Of a stretch of 64,000 nt of DNA, positions 55,310-64,000 are shown in pieces. The translations under genes were made by a program, and so were the position numbers. The notes under the pieces were generated by a model. That model worked only from the letters and a program-made list of their open reading frames with translations. It made no database searches and was not told the origin of the DNA. Each line of letters begins with the position of its first letter. Position 1 is the first letter of the stretch. The stretch is from Dasypus novemcinctus (Eukaryota; Chordata; Mammalia; Cingulata; Dasypodidae), in the NCBI RefSeq assembly GCF_030445035.2, contig NC_080673.1:190631216-190695215 (forward strand), given 5' to 3'.

Positions 55310-55805
55310 TGTATTAGTCTGCCAAAGGTGTGCGAAAGTGAAGTACCAGAAATCTGATGTCTTTTATAAAAAGTATTTGGGGTAAAAGCTCATAACCCCA
55401 AGGCAGAATCAAGTCATAAGCAGAGATGCTTTCTTACCAGAGTCAGCTATTGTGTGTTGCAAACAAGATGGCTGCAGATCTCTGCAAGATTTCTCTTTCC
55501 CGTCCTGGCTCCCTCTGGGTCCCTCTCTCTCCTGGCATAAGCCTTGTTTCTTTCTGAATCTTCTATATTAGTATCAGCTGTTCTTCCCAATCTCAGCTTC
55601 AGCTGTTTGACCTTTCTTTCTGTCATATGGCCAGATAAAAAATGACTGAGCTCTCTCTTCCCTGTGTGTCTGTCCATCTGTCTGTGTGAGTGTCCGTTTA
55701 TATCAGACCCAGCAAGGGGGTGGGATCTCAACCTGAGTCATACCCGCTGACATAAATCAAAAGCCCTGATCTTAACAATTGTTCATAATATCCTATTATG
55801 ATCTC
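55310..55805 (-). mobile_element. Solo LTR, same group as 17955-18386
   Basis: Begins at low coordinates with 'tgtattagtctgccaaagg', complement of the 3' end seen at 18345-18386 ('ttagctaactaatacag'). Contains 'caagatggctgcagatctc', a C/T-rich middle and 'aagggggtgggatctcaac', complement to the 'ccccacccttgg' stretch of the other copy. It lies inside the minus-strand L1. The right end is approximate. Confidence 0.6.
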
Positions 55806-55950
55806 TTTTATTTCTGAGGATCACTAGTATTAACCCCACTCTCATTCCTGATTTGATTTACTTGCATCTTCTTTCTTTTCTACTATACAAGTCTAGCTAA
55901 GAGTTTGTCAGTTTTTTTATTTCAAAGAATCAAATTTTGGTTTTGTTGAT
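55806..55950 (-). mobile_element. L1 ORF2 fragment
   Basis: 'tgatttacttgcatcttct', 'agctaagagtttgtcagt' and 'tcaaattttggttttgttga' are complement ORF2 text. About 1.5 kb of ORF2 expected between this and 55309 is missing. Confidence 0.7.
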
Positions 55951-56942
55951 TAGAAGACATGGACAAATTCCAAATTGGAAAAGAAGTAAAATTTTTGCTA
56001 TGTGCTAATGAAATGATCCTATATAGAGAAGACCTGAAAAATCTACAACAAAGTTACTAGAGCTAATACATTATCTCAGTAGAAGTAGCAGGCTACAAAA
56101 TCAACATGCAAAAATCAGTAGAGTTTCTATATACTAGTAATGAGTAATCTGGGGAAAGTCAAGAAAAAAAAGTACATATAAAATAGCAACTAAAATTATC
56201 AAGTATCTAGGAATAAATTTAAGCAAGGATGTAAAGTAATTTTACTCAGAAAACTACAAAACATTGCTAAAATAAATTTCAAAGAAGACCTAAATAAATG
56301 GAAGGACATTCTGTGTTCATGGGTTGAAAGACTAAATAGCATAAAGATGTCAATTCTACCCAAATTGATTTACACGCTCAGCGCAATATCAATTAAAATT
56401 CCAAAAGCTTAGTTTGCAGAAATGGAAATGCCAATTAACAAGTTTAACAAGGGTAAGGGGCCTAAATAGTCAAAATCATCTTGAAGAACAGAACAAATTA
56501 GGGGAACTCAAACTTCCTTATTTTAAAGTATATTACAAAGGTGCAGTGGCCAAAAGAGCATGGTACTGGCATAAAGATAGATATATTGACCAAGGGAATC
56601 AAACTGAGATTTCAGAAATAGACACATATATGGCCAATTGATATTTGACAAGGCTGCCAAGGCCACTCAAATGGGAAAGAATATCTCTTCAATAAATGGA
56701 ACTGGGAGGACTGAATATCCCTATCCAAAATAATGAAATAAGACCTCTATCTCACACTATATATGAAAATTAACTCAAAATGGATGAATGACCTAAATAT
56801 AAGAACCAGGACTATAAAAATCTTAGAAGAAAATGTAGGGAGGCATCCACAAGATCTTCTTGTAGGCAATGGTTTCTTAGACTTTATACCAGAAGTACAG
56901 GCAATGAAAGAAAAAATAGAAAAGTGGGACCTTCTCAAAATT
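55951..56942 (+). mobile_element. L1 ORF2 fragment, RT end onward
   Basis: Starts in the RT palm region: CANEMILYREDLKN stands where intact L1 has a FADDMI-type motif. It continues with 'vagykinmqksvefly'-like text, then 'LEENVGRHPQDLLVGNGFLD' near 56830. Several frameshifts. Interrupted at 56942 by a truncated L1. Confidence 0.85.
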
Positions 56943-56957
56943 AAAAACCTCTGTGCA
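56943..56957. repeat. Target duplication, left
   Basis: AAAAACCTCTGTGCA, matching 57780-57794. Confidence 0.9.
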
Positions 56958-57779
56958 CCCATGGGAGTTATGGTCATGGCCGATGGGGTTAACTACCAGG
57001 GCAGATGGCCCCTCTTTGGAAATGGTGTTTATGTGTGATGAATCTGGACTCAGATGGGATCTCCCTTCATAAGACTTTCATGCTAATGTGCTGGAGGTGC
57101 AGTTAATGTTGGGGTTTAAGATATATTTAGGGGATTTGAATCTCTGGACTGACAATGTGATAGCCAGGTCCTGAGCCTCAACAGACTCCAGCACCTACAA
57201 TCTGATTTATTGGACTTACCACACTCAGCTAAGATGGAGTTGAAGAAGGACAACCACCACACCATGGAGCCTAGAGTGATTACAACTGAAAATGGGAGGA
57301 TTGCATCCAGCATCCAGGTGGAATCTGACCCTCCTCTTGACATAGAGGTGCAATGGACACAACCAATCCAATGTCCACATAGAAGAGGTGGCATTGGATT
57401 GGGAAAAGTGGACATAATGGACAAAGGGTATGGGGAAAGGCAGGAAGAGATGAGAGGTGGAGGCGTCTTCGGGACATGGAGCTGCCCTGGATGGTGCTTC
57501 AGAGGTAATCACCGGACATTGTAAATCCTCACAGGGCCCACTTGATGGAATAGAGGAGAGTATGGGCCATGATGTGAACCAATGTATATGAGGTGCAGAG
57601 GTGCCCAAAGATGTACTTACCAAATCCAATGGATGTGTCATGATGATGGGAACGAGTGTTGTTGGGGGGGGGGGGAGAGGGGGGGTGGGGGGGGTGGGGT
57701 TGAATGGGACCTCACATATATATTTTTAATGTAATATTATTACAAAGTCAATAAAAAATAAAAAAATTAAAAAAAAAAA
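56958..57779 (+). mobile_element. Young L1 3' end inserted in older L1
   Basis: 5'-truncated L1 3'UTR of 822 bp, collinear with 19800-20600 and 47400-48240. A long G-rich stretch lies at 57662-57703 and the tail is A-rich. Exact 15-bp duplication on both sides. It lacks the 70-bp block. Frames at 57116-57641 are chance. Confidence 0.95.
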
Positions 57780-57794
57780 AAAAACCTCTGTGCA

Positions 57795-59060
57795 TCAAAA
57801 GACTTTGTCAAGAAAGTAAAAAGACAACCTACTCAATGGGAGATTATATTTGGAAACCACGTATCTGTTAAGGATTCAATATTTAGAATATATAAAGAAA
57901 TCCTACAACTCAACAACAAAAAACTAAACAAACCCAAATAAAAGACTGAGAAAAAGACTTGAGTAGACATTTTTCCAAGGAGAAAATACAAATGGCCTAA
58001 AAGTATATGAAAAGATGCTCAATATCACTAGCTATTAGGGAAATGCAAATGAAAACCACAATAGGCTATCATTTTACACCTACTAAAATGATCGCTATTT
58101 TAAAAAAACCAGCAAACTCCAACTGTTGGATAGGATGTGGGGAAACAGGGACACTAATTCATTGCTGGTGGGAATGAATGGGGAGAAAAAGCCAATGAAG
58201 AAAGAACAGTGCTGCAGTTCTTTAGGAAGCTAAGTAAAGAATTACCATATGATCCAGCAATCTCACTACCAGGTATACACCCAGAAGAACTGAAAGCAAG
58301 GACTCATACAGATATTTGCACATTGATGTTCATAGTAATATAATTCACAATTGCCAAAGATGCAAGCATCCCAAGTGCCCATCAACTGATTAATGGATGA
58401 AAAAGAAATGTGGTATATACATGCAATAGAATATTATTCAGCTATAGAAGGGAATGAAGTACTGATGCATATGACCACATGGATGAAACGAGGACATTAC
58501 GTTGAGTAAAGTAAGCCAGACAAAAAAGGATAAATATTGTTTGATTTCACTGTTATGATCTAATTATTATTGAATGTAGGTTTCTAGGAGATATATTGGG
58601 GTTAAAGACTGAGGAGTTGATGCTTAATTTGTATGAAATTTCTATTGAAGCTGGTAAATGTTTGGAAATGGATGGTGGTGATGGTAGCACATTATTGTGA
58701 ATGTAATCAACAGCATTGAGCTATATAGGCCAATATGGTTAAAAGAGGAAACTTTAGATTGTATATATTAGTAGAATAAAAATTAAAAGTTAATAGGTCA
58801 AATATAAGAATGTTCTTTCATGAATTACAGCAAATGTACAATATTAATACAAGATGGTTATGGTGATAGAACTATTTTGATAATCTTTCATCAGTTATAA
58901 CAAAGGTAACTATTTTTAAAAATAGTACAATTAGTTTTTTAAAAGTGCTATCAATAATAACAAATGCCCCACATCAGTACAAAGTGAATTGTATGTGAAT
59001 GCTGTATTTTAATATGCATGATTGTTTTGTAAATTTACAACTTCTGTAATAAAAAAATAA
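57795..59060 (+). mobile_element. L1 ORF2 C-terminus and 3'UTR
   Basis: Continues the L1 at 55951-56942 ('tcaaaagactttgtcaagaa', 'ctagctattagggaaatgc', 'agacaaaaaaggataaatat'). The 3'UTR from about 58560 holds two related terminal modules (58790-58915 and 58940-59045), as in the L1 ending at 50203. Confidence 0.85.
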
Positions 59061-59635
59061 AAATAAATTCAAATACTCTATTAGAGAAAATGAGGGAGAG
59101 ATTAAGCCATTCCTAGATAAACAAAAGCTGAAGCAATTTTTCATTGCTAGAACAGTCCTACAAGACATGCTGAAGAGAGTTCTGTAGGATAAAAGGAAAA
59201 GACAATAGAAATAGATCAAAGCCAGTGGAGAAATAAAGATCTCCAATGAGGGTAATGACATGAGTAAATATAAATGCCAGTACTATTGTATTTTTGGTTT
59301 GTAACCAAAACTCTACATTTGCCTTCCTATAGGATCCAAAAGGCACATGCATAAACGAAGTGATACATCAGTGATTTTGAACTCATAATATATAAACATA
59401 TAATTTGTAACAAGAATTACATAAAGGGGAAAGAATGAGGGATATAGGAACATAATTCTATACTATTGATGTTACGTTGGTATCATAGCAAATGAGGTTG
59501 TTATAGATTTAGGACATTAAATTTAAACAAAGAAAATGCCAAAAAATATGAAAGTCTGTAGAGAACAAGTTGCCAGAGACAGGGAGCAGGAAGAATGGAG
59601 AGTTAATGCATAACGTGTATAGATTTTGTATGGGG
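59061..59635 (+). mobile_element. HAL1/L1 ORF1 end and spacer
   Basis: 'attaagccattcctagataa', 'acaagacatgctgaagag', 'aataaagatctccaatgagg', 'ttgtatttttggtttgtaac' and 'gttacgttggtatcatagc' match the ORF1 end and the spacer of old L1/HAL1. Confidence 0.65.
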
Positions 59636-59651
59636 CAATGGGAAAGCTTTT
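59636..59651. repeat. SINE target duplication, left
   Basis: CAATGGGAAAGCTTTT against CAATGGTAAAGTTTT at 60020-60034. Confidence 0.7.
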
Positions 59652-60019
59652 TTGTTTATTTGTTTGTTCCCCTCCCCCCACGATGTCTCCCTCCTCTGTC
59701 TGTTCATTGTCTGCTCACTGTATCTGCTCATTGTCTGTGCTCATTTGTCTCTCCTCATTGTGTCTGCTTATTGTCTGCTCATCTTCTTTAGGAGGTAGTG
59801 GAAACGAACCCAGCACCTCCTGTGTGGGAGGCAGGTGCCCAGCCACTTGAGCTACATTAGCTCCCTGCCTGTTTTATCTGTTCATTGTGTCTGCTCATTT
59901 GTCAGCTTGTTACAACAGCTCGTTGCATCTACTCATCATCTTTAGGAAACACTGGGGATCAAACCCAGGAGCTCCCATTTGGAAGGCAGACACCTAATGG
60001 CTTAAGGCACATCCACTCT
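59652..60019 (-). mobile_element. Dimeric tRNA-derived SINE
   Basis: Two head-to-tail units on the minus strand, each with a tRNA-like head: complement of 'ggttcg' B-box region at 59803-59812 and again at 59955-59964. The connecting 'ctcattgtctgctcatt' stretch is repeated several times. Same family group as 18954-19543. Flanked by a 15-16 bp imperfect duplication. Confidence 0.8.
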
Positions 60020-60034
60020 CAATGGTAAAGTTTT

Positions 60035-60080
60035 AATGAACTGTGGTGAGAGTTCCATAACACTGGAGGGGGATGAAGAT
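60035..60080 (+). mobile_element. HAL1/L1 remainder
   Basis: 'aatgaactgtggtgagag' continues the L1 3' text broken by the SINE ('tggatagtggtgatgg'-like). Confidence 0.4.
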
Positions 60081-60122
60081 GAGAGAGAGGGAGGGAGGAA
60101 GGAAGGAAAGGAAAGAAAGAGA

Positions 60123-60203
<81 letters not shown>

Positions 60204-60421
60204 AGGAAGGAAGGAAGGAAGGAAGGAAGGAAGGAAGGAAGGAAGGAAGGAAGGAAGGAAGGAAGGAAGGAAGGAAGGAAGGAGAGAGGGAGGAGGAGGG
60301 AGGAGGAGGGAGGGAGGGGGAGGGAAGGAAGGAAGGAAGGAAGGAAGGAAGGAAGGAAGGAAGGAAGGAAGGAAGGAAGGAAGGAAGGAAGGAAGGAAGG
60401 AAGGAAGGAAGGAAGGAAGGA
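60081..60421. repeat. Long compound (GAAA)n/(GGAA)n microsatellite
   Basis: GAGAGG/GGGA start, about 20 GAAA units (60124-60202), about 19 GGAA units (60203-60280), a GGGAGG/GGAGGA part (60281-60324) and about 24 GGAA units to 60421. Frames of up to 145 codons on both strands are Lys/Glu/Arg or Ser/Phe/Leu/Pro repeats and not genes. Confidence 0.97.
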
Positions 60422-60760
60422 ACGAAGAGACAATGGCAATTAAATATTTCATCCTAGGTGGGATCTAACCAGGGAGGAGGAAAGACTCAAAAGGACATTA
60501 TTAAGACATATAAAAAACTTGGACAATTGATTGTAAGCATCGTATCAATGTTAAATTTCTTGAACTGGATAACTGCACTTAAGATGGTTATATAAGTAAA
60601 TCTCCTCAGTCTTAGGAAATGTACCTGGCAGAATTAATTGCTCAAGGAGCATGAGGTATACAACCTACACGCAAATATTCAGATTGATAAACAGATAGCC
60701 AGTGGATAGCTGGACAAACAGACAGAAAAATGGATAGATAAAATGATATGGTAAAATGAT
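60422..60760 (+). mobile_element. Probable old L1-type 3' sequence
   Basis: 'caattgattgtaagcatcg', 'gaactggataactgcactt', 'gatggttatataagtaaatc' and 'taggaaatgtacctggcag' resemble an old L1 3'UTR. Not certain. Confidence 0.4.
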
Positions 60761-61271
60761 CAAGTGGGTTTTTTCCCAGGTATGCAAGGGTAGCTCAACA
60801 CCAGAAAGTCAATTAGTATAATAAGCCACAATGGTAAATTGAAGAAAAATCACATGATCCTCTCGATTGATACAGAAAAAAGCACTTGACTAAATACAAC
60901 ACCCTTTCTTGATTAAAAAAAAAAAACACTCTAAAAGATAGGCATAGAAGGAAGCTTTCTCAATATGGTAAATTAGTGCATACATAAAAAACCTCAGCTA
61001 GCATTGTACTCAACGGTGAAAAACCAAAAGCCTTCCCAGGAATAAGATCAGGAATAAGACAAGGATATCCACTGTCTCTACTGTTATTCAACATTGTGCT
61101 AGAAGTTCTAACAGAGCAATTAAGCTAGATAAAGAAATAAAAGGCACCCAAATAAGAAAGGAAGGAGTAAAAACTTGCATTATTTGCTGATTATATGATC
61201 CTATATCTAGAATCTCCTGAAAAATCCAAAACAAAGCAACTAGAACTTACAGAGGAAGTTCATCAAAGTGG
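60761..61271 (+). mobile_element. L1 ORF2, reverse transcriptase part
   Basis: Translates to RT text: 'QVGFFPRYARVAQHQKVN', '[20 protein letters not shown]' and LFADYMILYLE (61178-61210) at the active site, where L1 normally has FADD. Several stops and frameshifts. Interrupted by a SINE at 61284. Confidence 0.85.
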
Positions 61272-61283
61272 CAAGATCCAAGT

Positions 61284-61686
61284 GTTTTTTTTAAGATTTA
61301 TTTTTATTTACTTCTCTTCTATCCCCGCACCCTAGTTGTTTGTTCTCTGTGTCCATTTGCTGTGTGTTCTTCTGTGTCCGCTTCTATTCTTGTCAGCGGC
61401 ACTGGAAATCTGTGTCTCTTATTATTGCATCATCTCGCTGCGTGTGCAGACCCATTCCTGGGCAGGCCGAACTTTCTTTCACACTGGGCAGCTCTTCTTA
61501 TGGTGTGCACTCCTTGCACGTGGGGCTCCCCTACGCGGGGGACACCCCTGCGTGGCACAGCACTCCTTGCACGCATCAGCACTGCACGTGGGCCAGCTCC
61601 ACACAGGTCAAGGAGGCCCTGTGTTTGAACCATGAACCTCCTATGTGGTAGGCGGATGCTCCAACTGTTGAGCCAAGTCTGCATCC
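61284..61686 (-). mobile_element. DAS-III-type SINE
   Basis: Minus-strand full-length copy with T-rich tail at 61284-61300 and tRNA-like head at 61620-61686. Exact 12-bp duplication CAAGATCCAAGT at 61272-61283 and 61687-61698. Slightly more diverged than the copies at 33094 and 44756. Confidence 0.95.
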
Positions 61687-61698
61687 CAAGATCCAAGT

Positions 61699-63320
61699 TT
61701 AATCCACAAAAATCAATAGAGTTTCTATACACTATTGATGTGCAGTCTGAGAAGGATATCAGAAAAAAAATTCCATTTATAATAGCAAGTAAAAGAATAA
61801 AATATTTAGGAATAAACTTAACCAAAGACAGAAAGGACATATATTCATAAAACTAAAAAACACTGCTGAAAGAAACCAAAGAAGACTTAAATAAATGGAA
61901 TGGCATTCTGTGCTCAGGGATTGAAAGACTAAGCATCATTAACATGTCAGTCCTAGCCGAATTGATTTGCAGGTTCAATGCAATACCAATAAAATTACCA
62001 ACACCCTTTCTTTTCAGAAATGGAAAAGCCATTTATCAAATAAGGGAAAGGGGCCACAAACGGCAAAAAAAAAATGTCTTTAAAAAGAACAAAGTTGGAG
62101 GACTCTCACTTCTTAAATTTAAAGCATATTACTTAGCTACAGTAGTAAAAACAGCATGGTTCTAAGCACAAAGATAGACAGATTGATAAAAGGAATCAAA
62201 TCGAGAACTAGACCCTCATGTCTACTGTCAAGTGATTTTTGACAAAGTTGTCAAGCCCTTCCAGCTGGGACAAAGCAGTCTATTCAACAAATGGTTCCAG
62301 GAGAATTGCATACCCATATCCAAAAGAAAGAAAGTAGATGGCTATCTCATACCTTGTACAAAAATTAACTCAAAATCGATCAAGGACCTATGGCAACAAC
62401 CATAAAATTCTTATAAGAAAATGTAGATCTTGTGGTTGGTGGTAGTTTCTTAAATCTTACACCAAAGCACAAGCAACAAAAGAAAAAAATAGGTACATGG
62501 GACCTCCTCAAAATTAAACCCTTTTGCAACTCAAAGGACTTGTCAAAAGGGTGAAAAGGCAATCAACTCAATGGGAGAAAATATTTGGCAATCACATATC
62601 TGATAAGGGTTTAATATTCATGATATATAAAAAGGTCATGAAACTCAACAATAAAAAGGCAAAAACTACCTGATTAAAAACTAGGCAAAAGACTTGAAAA
62701 GAAGAAATACAAATGGAGAAGAAACACATGAAAAAATGTTCAACATCACTAGCTAGTAGGGAAATGCAAATCAAAACCACAATGAGGTATCATTTCACAC
62801 CTATTAGACTGGCCACTATTTAAAAGTTGGAAAACTATAAATGTTTGAGAGGATGTGGAGAGATGGAAATACTTATTCTCTGTAGATGGGAATTTAGAAT
62901 GGTACAGCCACTGTGGAGGACTGTTTGTTTGGCAGTTCCTAAGGAAGTTGAATATAGACTTGTCATGTGATCTGGCAATACCATTACTAAGTATATATCC
63001 AGAAGAACTGAGAGCAGTGACAAGAATAGACATCTGCATACTGATGTTCATAGCAGCATTATTAACATTTGCTGAAAGTTGGAAACAGCTCAGGTGTCCA
63101 CCAGCTGATGAACAGAAAAAAATTGTGGTGTATACAAATGATGGAATATTATGCAGTGATACGAAGAAATGAAGTCATAAAGCATATGACAACATGGACG
63201 AACGTGGAGGACATTATGTTGAGTGAGCCCAGCCAGACACAAAAGGACAAATACCATATGATTGTGCTATTATCAACAAAATATATTGTACAAACTCATG
63301 GAGTTAATAATTAGAATATA
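61699..63320 (+). mobile_element. L1 ORF2, remainder
   Basis: Continues ORF2: 'KSIEFLYTIDVQSEKDIRKK', 'GGLSLLKFKAYYLATVVK', then the C-terminal part to 'PSQTQKDKYHMIVLL' at 63240. Frameshifts near 61850, 62160 and 62850. Confidence 0.85.
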
Positions 63321-64000
63321 GGTAACCAGAAAATAGAATGAGGGTAAAGAATCGGAAGCTGACAGATAATCTGTGCAGAACTGGTAAAAAGGTTGTTTGT
63401 CAAAGTGAGTCAGGAGGTCATTCTAGAGGTTATGCTTATGCACGGCTCAGCAGGATCTCTTTACCTGCCAAAGTAGACACCACCCCAAATAGTGGAGCTC
63501 CTGAGGCCTCTGGAGACATCCACACCCTATAGTCAGGGCAGGTAGTTCAGGAGTTTGGTGACTTGCAGTGGGCCCTACTTTGGAATTTATGATCCTCTGA
63601 GTGACAGAATTGGACTCAGTTGTGGTTTCCCTACATGTGACTCTTCTGTCCTTCTATTTGTACTGATAATTAGTACTAGAGTTGGCAGGTGCATGTCTTA
63701 GAGACTTTAATCTTCAGACTGTCCATGTGCCAACTGGGCCCTGAGTCTCAACAGAGTTGCAACATCCACTCTCCATTTCATTGGAGTCACCCAGGACAAC
63801 TAAAAGGTGGTGATGATGGACAACTACCATACCAAGGAACCGAGAGAGCCTACAACTGCAAGCAAGAGAGTGCCATCCATTGGCCATATGGGACTGAAGC
63901 CCCCTTTCAATTGGAGGTAGAGTGGGCATCACCATCCCAGAATCCTCAGGATTTGGGAATGAACTGTAGACTAGAGTGGACTTACTGGTAAACTATAGAC
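63321..64000 (+). mobile_element. L1 3'UTR running off the window
   Basis: Related to 47280-47860 and 50930-51400: 'gtgagtcaggaggtcattct', 'cttatgcacggctcagcag', 'gccctgagtctcaacagag', 'cctacaactgcaagcaagag'. It contains the start of the 70-bp block ('gactagagtggacttactgg', 63970-63991) that is absent in three younger copies. Confidence 0.85.

Noticed and set aside
57210..57641. Frames of 104-138 codons
   Set aside because: Lie within a non-coding L1 3'UTR; equivalent frames in sister copies are broken.
52319..59060. Single L1 with 5' inversion (twin priming)
   Set aside because: Both arms have an L1 3' end of their own, so two insertions are needed.
60002..60468. Frames of 131-145 codons on both strands
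   Set aside because: All from the GAAA/GGAA microsatellite.

Overview
The window looks like intergenic or deep-intronic mammalian DNA from an armadillo, most likely Dasypus (Xenarthra, Cingulata). The main reason is at least five SINEs of the tRNA-derived armadillo DAS type (33094-33505, 35139-35556, 44756-45132, 61284-61686, with related dimeric forms at 18954-19543 and 59652-60019). The rest is the usual mammalian mix: LINE-1, ERVL/MaLR, L2, MIR and MER5-type relics, AT-rich composition and almost no CpG. I found no intact host protein-coding gene, no tRNA or rRNA gene and no CRISPR. All family names are from recognition by eye, not from a search.

Layout. 1-2062 is the 5' end of a minus-strand L1 carrying a (GGAA)n tract. 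2102-13330 holds LTR relics, MER5/L2/MIR fragments, a structurally complete MaLR element (6011-8627, two LTRs plus a 1.5 kb interior) and old minus-strand L1 DNA. 13330-15640 is mostly unique and contains the only CpG-rich patch (about 14540-15230). 16340-22060 is a broken minus-strand ERVL-like provirus (gag-like part at high coordinates, RNase H part at low coordinates), split by a solo LTR and by a joined SINE/L1 insertion that shares one target-site duplication. 22600-32640 is unique DNA with scattered MIR, L2, L1 and LTR pieces. 32870-37240 is a stack of nested repeats in old L1 and L2 hosts. 38965-64000 is almost solid LINE-1.

The LINE-1 block shows several layers of insertion. A lineage-specific L1 (40824-50203, flanked by a 13-bp imperfect duplication) lies inside the ORF1 of an older element that goes from ORF1 to a 3'UTR without visible ORF2 (39610-51955, HAL1-like). 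The younger L1 was itself hit by a DAS SINE (12-bp duplication) and by a 2.64 kb non-coding L1-3'UTR insert. Other L1 copies follow at 51985-52318 (+), 52319-55950 (-, with a retropseudogene and an LTR inside it), 55951-59060 (+, with a young truncated L1 inside) and 60761-64000 (+, running off the window). No copy is coding-competent.

No operon or pathway can be described. The useful content is the order of insertions and L1 subfamily structure: two tiers of tandem repeats in the 5'UTR, duplicated 3'UTR modules, a diagnostic 3'UTR indel, G-rich 3' tracts and a probable template-jump SINE/L1 chimera. Unique stretches with possible regulatory content are marked as such with low confidence.
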